From assembly GCF_014695375.1 (NCBI RefSeq), contig NZ_JACJOG010000020.1:1-64000 (forward strand): DNA of 64,000 bases, written 5' to 3'. Position numbers and translations under genes: made by a program. This DNA is from Coleofasciculus sp. FACHB-T130 (lineage in GTDB: Bacteria > Cyanobacteriota > Cyanobacteriia > Cyanobacteriales > FACHB-T130). Below are positions 28,534 through 38,118 of the stretch, piece by piece (position 1 is the stretch's first letter; each line of letters opens with the position of its first letter). Under the pieces are notes generated by a model. That model was not told where the DNA came from and made no database searches. It saw only the letters and a program-made list of their open reading frames with translations.

Positions 28534-31500
28534 CTACAGTTGCGCGAGTCGTTCGCGCAGCATTTCTGCCTGTGTCTCGGCTTCGGCAAGGGCATCCCGC
28601 GCTCCCTTGACGACATCAGCGGGTGCTTTATCAACAAATTTGGCATTGCTCAAACGTCCCGAAAGGGCTTTTGCTTCTGCTTCAACTTTGTTCAAATTTT
28701 TCTCTAACTTGGCACGCAGAGCATCCACATCGACGACACCAGCGAGGGGAATCGAAACTTGCACCGTACCCACGACACCAGCGATCGCTTGTGGCGTATC
28801 CGCTTGTGCGGTACTCGCCGGTTCTGGGGGAGAAACGGTGGATGGAGGATTCGTCGCACCAACTTGTTTGGCTTCTGAGACACGGGTTCCGAGAATTTGT
28901 TTTGCCACTGTTGCCACCGCAATTACACCAGTGCCCACTAAAAAGAGCAAGGGCAGCAACAGTAAAAATGGTAAGAAAATTGGGCTAATTTTAAAGTTGC
29001 CTTTTTCGTTGGCAGATACCGCCTGATTGGGTGTTTCGGCAGATGAAGGCGGCTGTTGTGTTTCGGCTGTCCCTGGGATGGTTAATTCTTCCACCTTCGC
29101 CAAGTCTTGAATATAAGACTGCCCAGCCAAGAGGATATGCCGTTCGCGATCGCTTTCAGTTTGCAAGATTGCTGACACCTTCACCCCAGGCTTAATATCT
29201 GCTTCTGCCCGTAAGTTGCGAATCGTCCGAATTGTGCCAATCAGCAGCTCAAATTGTTGCTCTAAATCCGGGTTAATGAGTGCTGGATCGGATTTGGGAT
29301 AAGATTGCAACGCTAAGCTTTTGCCTTCATTCGCTTGAGTCAGCGTATGCCAAATTTCCTCGGTAATGTGCGGCATGAAAGGATGGAGTAATTTTAGAAT
29401 TCCTTCCAGCACATAAGCGAGAGTTTGCTGAGCAACCAACCGCGAGGAAGCGGGGGCGTCTGGGCGCAGGCGAGGTTTGACCAGTTCAATGTACCAGTCG
29501 CAGAAATCGCCCCAAAAGAATTCATACAGTCCCTTAGCGGCTTCACCAAGACCATAGTTGTTGATGTAGTCGCCGGTTTGCTGCACTACTTGATGGTAGC
29601 GGGAGAGAATCCAGCGATCGCAGAGTTCGAGATCCCCGCCGTTAGTTTTTGTTTCGCCCTCCCCATCAACGGGGAGGATTGGGGTGGGGTTCCCCAATTG
29701 TTGCGGCGTCTTGCCATCCAGATTCATCATCACAAACCGGGCAGCATTCCACAATTTGTTCGTGAAATTGCGGCTAGCTTCAACCGAAGCCGATTCATCG
29801 GTCTTGCGGTTGTACTCCATCCGGATATCTTGACCCGCCCCAGCCACTTCTTTAATTAAGGTGTAGCGCAGGGCATCGGTGCCGTATTTGTCAATCAGCA
29901 ACAGCGGATCGATGCCATTGTTGGCAGATTTAGACATTTTCTTGCCATTCTCATCCAGCACTAAGCCGTGGATGTAAACGTCCTGGAAAGGCATCTGTCC
30001 CGTAAAATGTCCCGCCATCATCGTCATTCTGGCAACCCAGAAGAAGATGATGTCAAAGCCTGTCACGAGGGTTGTGGTGGGGTAGTAGGTTGTGAAATCC
30101 GACGTCTGTTCGGGCCAACCCAAAGTAGAAAAAGGCCACAGACCAGAAGAGAACCAGGTATCGAGAACATCTGGATCTTGTTCCAGCTTGACATTTTCCC
30201 CAAATTCTGAGATTGCTTTTTCTCGTGCCTCTGCCTCGGTACGTGCGACAACAAACGGCGTTTCGTCAGTAATTGCGTCGCCTGTTTCACTCACTGCATA
30301 CCAAGCCGGGATTTGATGTCCCCACCACAGTTGGCGAGAAATGCACCAATCTTTTAATTTCACTAGCCAGTCGCGATAAACCTTCGTCCATCGTTCTGGC
30401 ACAAACTCCGGTGAATTCCGATCGTCTAGAAACCCTAGCGCCCGGTCAGCGAGAGGGCGAATTTTAACAAACCACTGAGTAGAGAGGAGGGGTTCAACGG
30501 GGACTTTCCCGCGATCGCTATAAGGAACCTTATGCTTATACTCCTCCACTTTCACCAGAACGCCGTCTGCTTCCAGTCGCTGCACCACATTCTTCCGAGC
30601 AACAAAGCGGTCTTGCCCCTGAAATTCTCCAGCGTTTTCGTTTAAAGAGCCGTCCTTATTCATAATGTTGATAAACGGCAAAGAGTGACGCTGACCCATC
30701 TCAAAGTCATTGGGGTCATGAGCGGGTGTCACCTTCACGCAACCCGTCCCGAAAGCCGGATCGACTAATTCATCGCCAATAATCGGAATTTCCCTCCCCA
30801 TAATGGGCAGCGTCAGCGTCTTCCCAATCAAATGCTTATAGCGGTCATCGTTGGGATTCACCGCCACCGCTGTATCGCCCAGCATGGTTTCGGGGCGAGT
30901 CGTCGCTACTTCAACATAGCCGTTGCCATCGGTGAGGGGATAGCGGAAGTGCCACAGATGCCCGTTGACTTCTTGATTATCCACCTCCAAGTCAGACACG
31001 GCAGATTGACTCGCGGGACACCAGTTCACCAGGTAATTGCCGCGATAAATCAGTCCTTCCTCATACATTTGGATAAAAGCTTCCAACACTGCTTTGGATA
31101 AGCCTTCATCCATCGTGAAGCGTTCCCGCGTCCAATCTACCGAGACGCCCAAACGCCGCAGCTGATTCACAATGGTTCCCTCAGATTCGGTTTTCCACTG
31201 CCAAGCCCGTTCTAAAAACTTCTCGCGTCCCACCTCATGGCGAGTTTTTCCTTCTGCTTTCAGTTGTTTTTCCAGTACGGCGTTCACCGCGATACTGGCG
31301 TGGTCGGTTCCCGGTACCCACAGCGTGTTGCGTCCTTTCATCCGGTGGTAGCGTACGAGGGTGTCAATCAGGGAACTCTCGAAGGCGTGTCCCATGTGCA
31401 AGCTACCCGTGACGTTAGGCGGCGGAATCACGATGCAGTAAGGAACGCCTGGATGATTGGGGTCGGCTTTGAAGACTTGGTTTTCTTCCCAGAACTTCTG

Positions 31501-31563
31501 CCACTTGGTTTCTGTCGTAGTGGGGTCGTATTGGCTGGTGAGGGCGGGGATTGTTGCGGTCAT
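28534..31563 (-). CDS. valS: valyl-tRNA synthetase with hydrophobic C-terminal insertion
   Basis: 1009 residues, longer than the ~900-950 usual. Class I signatures HMGH (56-59) and KMSKS (near 543), editing domain, anticodon-binding domain, and the C-terminal coiled coil (~920-1009). Between the anticodon domain and the coiled coil is an insertion of about 90 residues (~825-915): a Pro/Gln/Thr linker, about 30 strongly hydrophobic residues ([20 protein letters not shown], ~858-887), and a second Pro/Ala linker. This is where cyanobacterial aaRSs may carry the membrane-targeting CAAD domain. A further ~15-residue insertion near 620-635 is encoded by an intergenic-type repeat. Attaches valine to tRNA-Val; may be membrane-bound. 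Confidence 0.96.
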   Translation of the reverse strand: MTATIPALTSQYDPTTTETKWQKFWEENQVFKADPNHPGVPYCIVIPPPNVTGSLHMGHAFESSLIDTLVRYHRMKGRNTLWVPGTDHASIAVNAVLEKQLKAEGKTRHEVGREKFLERAWQWKTESEGTIVNQLRRLGVSVDWTRERFTMDEGLSKAVLEAFIQMYEEGLIYRGNYLVNWCPASQSAVSDLEVDNQEVNGHLWHFRYPLTDGNGYVEVATTRPETMLGDTAVAVNPNDDRYKHLIGKTLTLPIMGREIPIIGDELVDPAFGTGCVKVTPAHDPNDFEMGQRHSLPFINIMNKDGSLNENAGEFQGQDRFVARKNVVQRLEADGVLVKVEEYKHKVPYSDRGKVPVEPLLSTQWFVKIRPLADRALGFLDDRNSPEFVPERWTKVYRDWLVKLKDWCISRQLWWGHQIPAWYAVSETGDAITDETPFVVARTEAEAREKAISEFGENVKLEQDPDVLDTWFSSGLWPFSTLGWPEQTSDFTTYYPTTTLVTGFDIIFFWVARMTMMAGHFTGQMPFQDVYIHGLVLDENGKKMSKSANNGIDPLLLIDKYGTDALRYTLIKEVAGAGQDIRMEYNRKTDESASVEASRNFTNKLWNAARFVMMNLDGKTPQQLGNPTPILPVDGEGETKTNGGDLELCDRWILSRYHQVVQQTGDYINNYGLGEAAKGLYEFFWGDFCDWYIELVKPRLRPDAPASSRLVAQQTLAYVLEGILKLLHPFMPHITEEIWHTLTQANEGKSLALQSYPKSDPALINPDLEQQFELLIGTIRTIRNLRAEADIKPGVKVSAILQTESDRERHILLAGQSYIQDLAKVEELTIPGTAETQQPPSSAETPNQAVSANEKGNFKISPIFLPFLLLLPLLFLVGTGVIAVATVAKQILGTRVSEAKQVGATNPPSTVSPPEPASTAQADTPQAIAGVVGTVQVSIPLAGVVDVDALRAKLEKNLNKVEAEAKALSGRLSNAKFVDKAPADVVKGARDALAEAETQAEMLRERLAQL

Positions 31564-31629
31564 GCTGGGAAGACTAAATGAAGACGGCTTTACATAAATT
31601 TTGCCATACGGTAGGGGAGGGATAGAGAG

Positions 31630-31667
31630 AATAAACCGCGAAGACGCTCTAGCATTCGCGGTTTATT
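31630..31667. repeat. inverted repeat between valS and mcrB
   Basis: AATAAACCGCGAA (31630-31642) and TTCGCGGTTTATT (31655-31667), 13-bp perfect stem with a 12-base loop. It lies between two divergent genes, so it is not a terminator for either; it may be an operator or a mobile palindrome. Confidence 0.65.
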
Positions 31668-31740
31668 AATTTAAAAAGCGATCGCACTTCCACACCAACA
31701 AGCCAACATTCGAGCCAGCAGCATTGAGAGCAGAGTCAAT

Positions 31741-34032
31741 ATGAGTGATAGGAATATTCTTGCTTGGGGCAATGTATATTACGCCGCCAGAAAGATCTGT
31801 ACTTCAGTTGAGCAGGACTTGGGAGCCTTGGAATGGATTTTGCAGGCATGGCAAATACTAATTCAAAGCGGACTTGCGACATATTCAAGCGAGACGGAAT
31901 ACTGCGAAGTAGTCATACGCTTTATGGCTCTTATTGGCTTCTACCTTGAATCTTGTGAAGATTATGGTTTCGATTGGGAGGAGTACGTCGAAGCTAATTG
32001 CCTAAAGTGGGTGGAGAATTTTAAACTCAGCAATTCTGACATTAAACAAATCATTGAGCCTACCTTTAATAGGAACTTTGATAAATATGATGATGAAGAG
32101 AAATTCAAAACAAGCGAACTTTTGTACTTAGTAAAGAATGCCCACAAGAAAGTATACTCCGTGCTGATAGAGGGCTTTGGGAGTAAGTCAATGCTCTTTG
32201 ACTCTATCTGGCAAAGCCAGCAACCAGAAACTCAACCACTAGAAATTGACGAAGAGTATGATTTTTACGAAACTGATGCTGAACTTCTGAGTGACGCAAT
32301 CTTAGGGCAAGAGATGGATGTTTTGGCGAAAATATATGAACAGGCGAACGTTACAGCTATTAAGGAAGATATAGATCAAGTTGCGTTTTCAGCTAAGCAA
32401 ATCGCTCATCAAATAGCTGCTTGGACGAAGATGTATAAACAGGCGAACGTTACAGCTATTAAGGAAGATATAGATCAAGTTACGTTTTCAGCTAAGCAAA
32501 TCGCTCATTTTTTTAATGGGAAAATTATTACAGTTATTAATGATAAGGTCACTATGGAATTTAAGGGATCTAGAAAAATGATAGAGAATGAAAATTCAGA
32601 ATGCCTTTTTTCCTACTATAGTTTTGATTTACTACTGAAATGGCATAAAAAATATCATCAAAATCCTCTTGAAATTATTAGTTCAGATGATTATGACGAT
32701 TTTATGGAATATGTAGAGCAACCGTTTATTGAATTGTGCCAGCTAGTATCCGCTCAACTACCAGTCCATCTTGCTGCTAAAACAGTAAATTATGGTTCTA
32801 TTTATGATTGTATTGTGAAAGAGCTTACGATTCGTTTAAATGGGGATTGTGAGACTGAATTACTAGGTCTAGAGGAGTATTTTAGCCCATTCCCATTGCT
32901 ATACATCCGAATTAACCCTTACTCTTTAGCTTTTGGTTATGTAATTGAAACATATTCTAAGCTATTCTTACAAAGTCAGCAGAAGAATCCAAAAGCTCTG
33001 TTAGAGATTATATCAAATAATCCTACGCTGTTAATCAAAGATACAAATGAAATTGTAATTCCCAAGATAGATATTCTACAACAGTCAAGAAAGGAGTTAA
33101 GCAATAAAATTGCACAATATTTTAGGAATTATTTACCCTTACTTTTACTGGCTATCTGTGATGAGCCAATACCTGCTATATATCAATATTTAAATGGTGT
33201 TAATAATGAATATTTATTAAATCAGTTTACTGAAGATACAGCTATTGAAGAAGTAGAAATAAAAAGATGGATACGCGCCATTGAACGCAAGAAGCAAGCC
33301 ATTTTCTATGGTTCACCTGGAACTGGAAAAACTTTCATAACTCAAAAAATTGCCCAATACTTAATCGGCGGAGGTTATGGTTTCTCGGAACTTGTACAAT
33401 TTCATCCTGCGTATACCTATGAAGACTTCATTCAAGGTATCCGTCCACAAAGTCAAGATGGGCAATTGAAATATTCGCTAGTTCCAGGTCGCTTTCTGGA
33501 ATTTTGTAAAAAGGCAGAGTCTTGTCAAGGTCTCTGTGTTCTTATTATCGATGAAATTAACCGTGCGAACCTGGCTCAAGTTTTTGGAGAATTAATGTAT
33601 TTGCTAGAATATCGTGACAAAGAAATTCCCCTTGCTGGTGGTAATACCTTTCGCATTCCCCTTAATGTCCGTATCATTGGCACAATGAACACCGCAGATC
33701 GTTCTATTGCTTTAGTAGATCATGCACTACGCCGCCGATTTGCATTCATCGAACTCCGCCCAAATTATGAGGTACTACGGCGATATCACGAAAAGAAAAC
33801 GAGTTTTAATGTGGATAAATTAATTGACGTGCTGAAGCGATTGAATAACGCGATCGCAGACAAACACTACGAAATCGGGATATCTTTCTTTTTGACAGAA
33901 AAGCTGCCTGAAGATATAGAAAGTATTTGGCTTATGGAAATAGAGCCGTATCTTGAAGAGTATTTCTTTGACAACCTGAAAAAAGTGGATGAGTTTCGCT
34001 GGGATAAACTTAAGCAAGAGTTATCACTATGA
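31741..34032 (+). CDS. mcrB: McrB-type AAA+ GTPase of a McrBC restriction system
   Basis: 763 residues. C-terminal McrB AAA+ motor: Walker A GSPGTGKT (near 524), Walker B VLIIDEINRANLAQVFGEL (near 600), the signature MNTADRS (near 650), then HALRRRF. In McrBC systems this GTP-driven ring recognises modified DNA and translocates to activate the McrC nuclease. The N-terminal ~500 residues do not look like the known methylcytosine-binding domain; they are acidic and helical and contain a nearly exact 33-residue tandem duplication (32326-32508, QANVTAIKEDIDQV unit). AT-rich relative to neighbours. Overlaps the next gene by 4 bases. Confidence 0.88.
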   Translation: MSDRNILAWGNVYYAARKICTSVEQDLGALEWILQAWQILIQSGLATYSSETEYCEVVIRFMALIGFYLESCEDYGFDWEEYVEANCLKWVENFKLSNSDIKQIIEPTFNRNFDKYDDEEKFKTSELLYLVKNAHKKVYSVLIEGFGSKSMLFDSIWQSQQPETQPLEIDEEYDFYETDAELLSDAILGQEMDVLAKIYEQANVTAIKEDIDQVAFSAKQIAHQIAAWTKMYKQANVTAIKEDIDQVTFSAKQIAHFFNGKIITVINDKVTMEFKGSRKMIENENSECLFSYYSFDLLLKWHKKYHQNPLEIISSDDYDDFMEYVEQPFIELCQLVSAQLPVHLAAKTVNYGSIYDCIVKELTIRLNGDCETELLGLEEYFSPFPLLYIRINPYSLAFGYVIETYSKLFLQSQQKNPKALLEIISNNPTLLIKDTNEIVIPKIDILQQSRKELSNKIAQYFRNYLPLLLLAICDEPIPAIYQYLNGVNNEYLLNQFTEDTAIEEVEIKRWIRAIERKKQAIFYGSPGTGKTFITQKIAQYLIGGGYGFSELVQFHPAYTYEDFIQGIRPQSQDGQLKYSLVPGRFLEFCKKAESCQGLCVLIIDEINRANLAQVFGELMYLLEYRDKEIPLAGGNTFRIPLNVRIIGTMNTADRSIALVDHALRRRFAFIELRPNYEVLRRYHEKKTSFNVDKLIDVLKRLNNAIADKHYEIGISFFLTEKLPEDIESIWLMEIEPYLEEYFFDNLKKVDEFRWDKLKQELSL
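32326..32508 (+). repeat. 99-bp tandem duplication inside mcrB
   Basis: Copy 1 about 32326-32424, copy 2 from 32425; CAGGCGAACG recurs at 32341 and 32440. Over the shared core there are only a few base differences (e.g. GTTGCG/GTTACG), so the duplication is recent and in frame. It repeats 33 residues of the N-terminal domain. Confidence 0.92.
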
Positions 34033-35228
34033 ACCCAGCACAACCAAGAATTATCGAACTGACTGAATACGAAGTGAAGCCGTTAGCGTCTGAAGAGATG
34101 CCTCATTCAGTAGCAGTGGAATTGTGCCAGAAGTATGAAAAACAAGTAGATGTAAACTTTCCCAACTTTAAAACAGCTCACAAATGGCAACTCAAAGCTA
34201 AAGGATGGGTGGGATACATTCCTTTAACCACTGACCTTGGCATTAAGCTACAGCCAAAGGTGACAATAAAAAATCTCTTTGGTATGTTGGAATATGCCTA
34301 CCAGTTAAAGAGTTTTCGCTTTATTGATGGGCTGATTGATTGCGAATTTATAGAGGATTTTTTTAGTCAATTTGCTCATGTTTTAGCACAGAAAATTTTA
34401 GATCGTGGACGAAAAGGTTTTTACCGCACATACTTACCAAAAACCGGAAATCTGACGTATGTTCGGGGACGATTGGATGTGCGGCAAACTATCCAGAAAC
34501 CTTGGGATGTCAAACTTAAATGTCACTACGAAGAACACACCGCTGATATCGAAGAAAATCAGATTCTTGCTTGGACACTTTTTATTATTGGTCGCAGTGG
34601 GTTGTGTTCAGAAAGAGTGTTGCCAAAGGTACGACAAGCTTATCATGCACTCCAGGGAAGTGTAACGCTTAAATCCTATAGCGCAGAAGATTGTATTGGG
34701 CGACGTTACAACCGTTTGAATGAAGATTATCGGTTATTACACGCCCTATGTCGGTTCTTTCTAGACAACTCTGGGGCAACCCATGAAAGGGGCGATCGCA
34801 CGATGTTACCCTTTTTAGTTGATATGGCGAAACTGTATGAACTGTTCGTTGCTGAATGGCTCAAGGAAAACACGCCATTAGGTTTTGTCCTCAAGCAGCA
34901 ATATCCAGTAACAATTGGCCAAAATCAGCGGTGTCCTATTGACCTGATACTATGCGATCGCTCGACTGGTGCAATACGTTATGTGCTGGATACAAAATAT
35001 AAAGCGCCTGACAAAGTGGCGATCGCTGATATTCACCAGATGAGAAGCTATGCGATGGCGACCAAGTGTAACGAAGCGGTTTTGATCTACCCGAAACGCT
35101 TGAATGAAGTGCTGGACTCCCAAAATGATGAATTTCGGCTCCGCAGCCTAACCTTCTCCTTAGATGGCGATCTCGATCAAGCAGGTCAGAAATTCTTACA
35201 AGATTTATTTGCTGACAACCTCTCCTGA
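34029..35228 (+). CDS. mcrC: McrC-type nuclease subunit
   Basis: 399 residues; ATG overlaps the mcrB stop (ATGA), so translation is coupled. N-terminal domain WVGYIPLTTDLGIKLQPKV, family segments NLTYVRGRLDVRQTI and CHYEEHTADIEENQILAWTL, and a PD-(D/E)xK-type nuclease core PIDLILCD ... YVLDTKYKAP (about 302-324; candidate catalytic D, D and K). McrC supplies the DNA-cutting activity recruited by McrB. Together the two genes make a complete two-component restriction unit without any methyltransferase in the window, as expected for a modification-dependent system. Confidence 0.9.
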   Translation: MNPAQPRIIELTEYEVKPLASEEMPHSVAVELCQKYEKQVDVNFPNFKTAHKWQLKAKGWVGYIPLTTDLGIKLQPKVTIKNLFGMLEYAYQLKSFRFIDGLIDCEFIEDFFSQFAHVLAQKILDRGRKGFYRTYLPKTGNLTYVRGRLDVRQTIQKPWDVKLKCHYEEHTADIEENQILAWTLFIIGRSGLCSERVLPKVRQAYHALQGSVTLKSYSAEDCIGRRYNRLNEDYRLLHALCRFFLDNSGATHERGDRTMLPFLVDMAKLYELFVAEWLKENTPLGFVLKQQYPVTIGQNQRCPIDLILCDRSTGAIRYVLDTKYKAPDKVAIADIHQMRSYAMATKCNEAVLIYPKRLNEVLDSQNDEFRLRSLTFSLDGDLDQAGQKFLQDLFADNLS

Positions 35229-35336
35229 TTCCTCTTAAGACTTCCTTCGGGCTATACAGCGTCTTCGCAGTTTGTTTTTTGAGCGATCGCAAAGCGTATG
35301 CCGTTTCTTAGCAGCTTTTTGACCAATATCTTCGAT

Positions 35337-35540
35337 TCATTCCCCTAGTTTCAGCAAACCATGACGGACACCATAAAATAGCCGATTGAGCATGGTTTGT
35401 TCTTCTTCATCCAACCAATCTTTAGTGAGCAGAACAGTTTGCAGCTGGTACTGATTCACGGGAGTAATCCGGCGGGAGACGAATATCTGAGCAACTAGAT
35501 CCTCGATAGTCACTTGGGTCGGAAAAAACTCAGCTGTCAT
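35337..35540 (-). CDS. small cyanobacterial protein with VSRxIT motif, copy 1
   Basis: 67 residues: TIEDLVAQIFVSRRITPVNQ ... EEEQTMLNRLFYGVRHGLLKL. This matches a family of 60-70 residue cyanobacterial proteins of unknown function with an (F/I)xSRxITxxxQ motif followed by EE.xxIxRLxxGxRxGLL, which I know only from pattern memory. A diverged relative lies 1.4 kb away (36942-37112). The family is helical and may be an adaptor; no catalytic residues are seen. Confidence 0.68.
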   Translation of the reverse strand: MTAEFFPTQVTIEDLVAQIFVSRRITPVNQYQLQTVLLTKDWLDEEEQTMLNRLFYGVRHGLLKLGE

Positions 35541-35678
35541 GGTCAGATCAAGAATTTGATATCTCTACTCTCAGCTTTTTCCGAACCATCCCCAGTGATG
35601 CAAGCTAGAAAAAATTGTGACAACACCTTAAAAACTAAGTGATCCCGGTCATTTCTGGAGTCATGAGGAAGTGCTGTC

Positions 35679-36791
35679 TCAGATTTTCAAAAACCACTTT
35701 TGGCGATACATTGCGTACAGAATCGCCCACCAGAACAACAATGTCATGATGGCGAACAATAAAGAGGCGTTCATCGCTCCCGCCCAAGACACAAAGGCAT
35801 TCTCATAGATCCAGTTATAAGTAGTTGGGGCGGTTTCGCCGGTTCCGACGTGGGTTTTAGCTAGGATTTTAATCAGCACAACTGAGGCGACGAACGCGAA
35901 GATAGCGTTTAACCCCATAACTTCAAACGGCTTTCCCCATCGACGGAACTTCCGCACTTCCATCAATTCATAACAAGCTGCCAGCAACAGCAACGCCCAA
36001 CCAGTTGTGAAAAGCACAAAAGAACTCGTCCACAGTTTCTTGTTGATGGGAAACGTTAACCCCCACGCCCATCCAGCGACTAGGCAAGCAATGCCAAACA
36101 AGACCAAGCCGATACTGGTGCGTGACTGTACTGGTTGGGTGCGTATCCAGTCAACCGTAAAGTAGCCGGTGAGGACGGTGACAACTGCTGGAAGAGTGCT
36201 GAAAAGACCTTCAGGATCTCCCATTGAGTTGAAATTATCTCCCTTATACAGATGCGCTGTGCCAATAATCAGGCGGTCAATATAAGCGCCAAAATTCCCT
36301 TCCCTCGTTAAGACACCAGCTCCATAATCGGGAACCGGGATCAAAGACATCGCCATCCAGTACCCAATGAGTAGCAGTGCTGCGAGTACCCACTGTCCTT
36401 TGCGTGGCACGTTAAGAACTATCAGAGCAGCCACCAGGTAGGCAAGGCTAATCCGCTGCAAGACGCCCATGATGCGGATGGAGCTGAAGTCATAATTCCA
36501 GAAGCCGTTCAGCAGCAAACCAAGAATAAAAAGAATCGCCGCTCGGCGTAAAATTTGTCTATAAACATCGGCAGTAGGGCGGTTCCCTTCCGCGTATTTG
36601 GAAAGGGAAAAGGTCATTGCCCCGCCGACAATAAATAGAAAGAAGGGAAATACCAAGTCTGCCAAGGTGCAGCCGTGCCATTCTGCGTGTTCCAGGAAAG
36701 GATAAACTTGGTCGGCAACTCCCGCCTGATTAACTAAAATCATTCCCGCAATGGCAATACCTCGAAACACATCGAGCGAAGTCAAGCGCAT
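35679..36791 (-). CDS. HGSNAT-like membrane acyltransferase (COG4299/DUF5009)
   Basis: 370 residues, about ten membrane helices. The N-terminal block RLTSLDVFRGIAIAGMILVN and the conserved HAEWHGCTLADLVFPFFLF (catalytic-type His in WHGC) define the COG4299 family related to heparan-alpha-glucosaminide N-acetyltransferase (NagX-like in bacteria). It would acetylate a sugar amino group on the outer face using cytosolic acetyl-CoA. The substrate is unknown; envelope glycan modification is plausible. No partner genes nearby. Confidence 0.8.
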   Translation of the reverse strand: MRLTSLDVFRGIAIAGMILVNQAGVADQVYPFLEHAEWHGCTLADLVFPFFLFIVGGAMTFSLSKYAEGNRPTADVYRQILRRAAILFILGLLLNGFWNYDFSSIRIMGVLQRISLAYLVAALIVLNVPRKGQWVLAALLLIGYWMAMSLIPVPDYGAGVLTREGNFGAYIDRLIIGTAHLYKGDNFNSMGDPEGLFSTLPAVVTVLTGYFTVDWIRTQPVQSRTSIGLVLFGIACLVAGWAWGLTFPINKKLWTSSFVLFTTGWALLLLAACYELMEVRKFRRWGKPFEVMGLNAIFAFVASVVLIKILAKTHVGTGETAPTTYNWIYENAFVSWAGAMNASLLFAIMTLLFWWAILYAMYRQKWFLKI

Positions 36792-36941
36792 AGTAGAGTT
36801 TCCAGAAGCAAGACATTAATAAATAACAGGGTGATAGGCATCACTCTATCGAACGAAGACGTTCATCTTGTCGCTTAGGGTAACATCACGGGGAAGGAAA
36901 TCAAAATAATTCCCGATTAATTAAAGAGTTGTAGGAGCGTG
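36792..36941. other. gap between acyltransferase and small protein gene
   Basis: About 150 bases between divergent genes; no features beyond AT-rich stretches that could hold both promoters. Confidence 0.35.
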
Positions 36942-37112
36942 ATGCTAGCTCTAGCCGTTCAAGCTTATACTAGGGTCACGAAACTGCTCGATAAAATTTT
37001 GGTATCGCGAATTACTCGTACTGACCCGCAACAACTAAGCGCGGCGTTGTTGCAGGCTTTCTTGAAGGAAGTCGAACATATTCTGATGGACGGAATACTT
37101 TCCTGTGGTTGA
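36942..37112 (+). CDS. small protein with VSRxIT motif, diverged copy 2
   Basis: 56 residues, ATG at 36942 (GTG at 36939 is an alternative) with GTAGGAGC immediately before. Middle portion KILVSRITRTDPQQLSAALL ... EVEHILMDGIL aligns with the 35337-35540 protein (QIFVSRRITPVNQYQLQTVLL ... EEEQTMLNRLFYGV), so the two are paralogues. It lacks the RHGLLKL tail and has an unrelated start (MLALAVQAYTRVT). It may be a shortened functional member or a degrading copy. Too short for a standard gene caller. Confidence 0.5.
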   Translation: MLALAVQAYTRVTKLLDKILVSRITRTDPQQLSAALLQAFLKEVEHILMDGILSCG

Positions 37113-37254
37113 TATAGATTGCTAATGTTCAAAAATTAAGCAATTGTTTTTTAGCATTTTATTCAGTTGATTTAAGGATGATAATTTATAGCCTTACCTT
37201 AAAATAGGATAAGATAAGTCTTATCCAGAAAGATTTTTTTGTCGCAGGAGTTGG

Positions 37255-37692
37255 ATGAAAATAGAAAAGTTTATGAAGATAGCCCTGGAAGAAGCAAAGC
37301 TAGGAGATGCTCCTTACGGTGCAGTAATTGTTAAAGACAATCAAGTAATTATTAAAGCGCACAATACTGTCGAAACGGATAATGACCCAACCGCCCATGC
37401 AGAACTTAACGCGATTCGTTGTTTAACAAAAGAAATGAAAAATCCTTCTTTAGAAGGTTATACCTTGTACACAACTTGCGAACCGTGCCCAATGTGTACA
37501 ACAGCTTGTATATGGGCAGGGATATCTGAAATTATATTTGGAGCTTCCATTCAAGACTTAATTGAGGCTGGTGTTCCCCAGCTTGACTTATCTAGTGAAG
37601 AAATTATTAGAAAAGGGTTTAAGAAAATAAAAGTGACCAAAGGAATTCTAAAAGAAGAAGCTTTACAATTATTCAATCATTCATGCGGCTAG
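37255..37692 (+). CDS. nucleoside/guanine deaminase-type enzyme (cytidine-deaminase fold)
   Basis: 145 residues with the zinc-site motifs of the CDA superfamily: HAE (48-50; Glu is the proton shuttle) and TTCEPCPMC (C78 and C81 ligands). The EPCPMC...WAG and HAELNAI context is closest to guanine deaminase and related nucleoside deaminases; tRNA adenosine deaminase (TadA) is less likely from the C-terminal half. Removes an amino group from a purine base or nucleoside in salvage. AT-rich, Lys-rich composition unlike the neighbours suggests transfer. Confidence 0.8.
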   Translation: MKIEKFMKIALEEAKLGDAPYGAVIVKDNQVIIKAHNTVETDNDPTAHAELNAIRCLTKEMKNPSLEGYTLYTTCEPCPMCTTACIWAGISEIIFGASIQDLIEAGVPQLDLSSEEIIRKGFKKIKVTKGILKEEALQLFNHSCG

Positions 37693-37817
37693 GTTAATTG
37701 GGTAAAGGCAGCTTAGCGGAGGTGTGAAAATTATTGTGACACGCTTACCCACTGATGATACCCCTTAAAAAGGGGACTTTGAGTGGTTCGGGTCCTTCCT
37801 CTTTAAGCTTCTCTAAG

Positions 37818-37954
37818 GCAGGGTGGTTTCATTTATTAAAAGAAAATTATGTAGCGTTGATTTTGGTTGGCGGTAGGGGCTTTTTGATTGCCATGCCCCT
37901 ACAAAATGTCGCAATGCCTCGATATTTTCTAAGGGTTGTATGAAACCACCCTGC
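37818..37954. mobile_element. MITE-like palindromic element with inner GTAGGGGC repeat
   Basis: Perfect 15-bp terminal inverted repeats GCAGGGTGGTTTCAT (37818-37832) and ATGAAACCACCCTGC (37940-37954) enclose 107 bases with no coding content. Inside lies GTAGGGGC (37873-37880) / GCCCCTAC (37895-37902). I see no clear target duplication, so mobility is inferred only from the structure. Confidence 0.6.
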
Positions 37955-38118
37955 TTTTTAAACTTCCTTAGGGGGAGCGGATACTCTCGGATATTAGGAG
38001 GGACATCCTCTTCCGCAGGATTTCGTTAACGTGCCACTTCAGCAGCAATTAAAGGTAAAATTTCCAGTTTTCTAAATAAACCTTAATTCAGCTCATTTAG
38101 AAAGCATATCAATTGGCA

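Noticed and set aside
37755-37943. 62-codon plus-strand frame
   Set aside because: Runs through the MITE-like inverted repeat and has no ribosome site.
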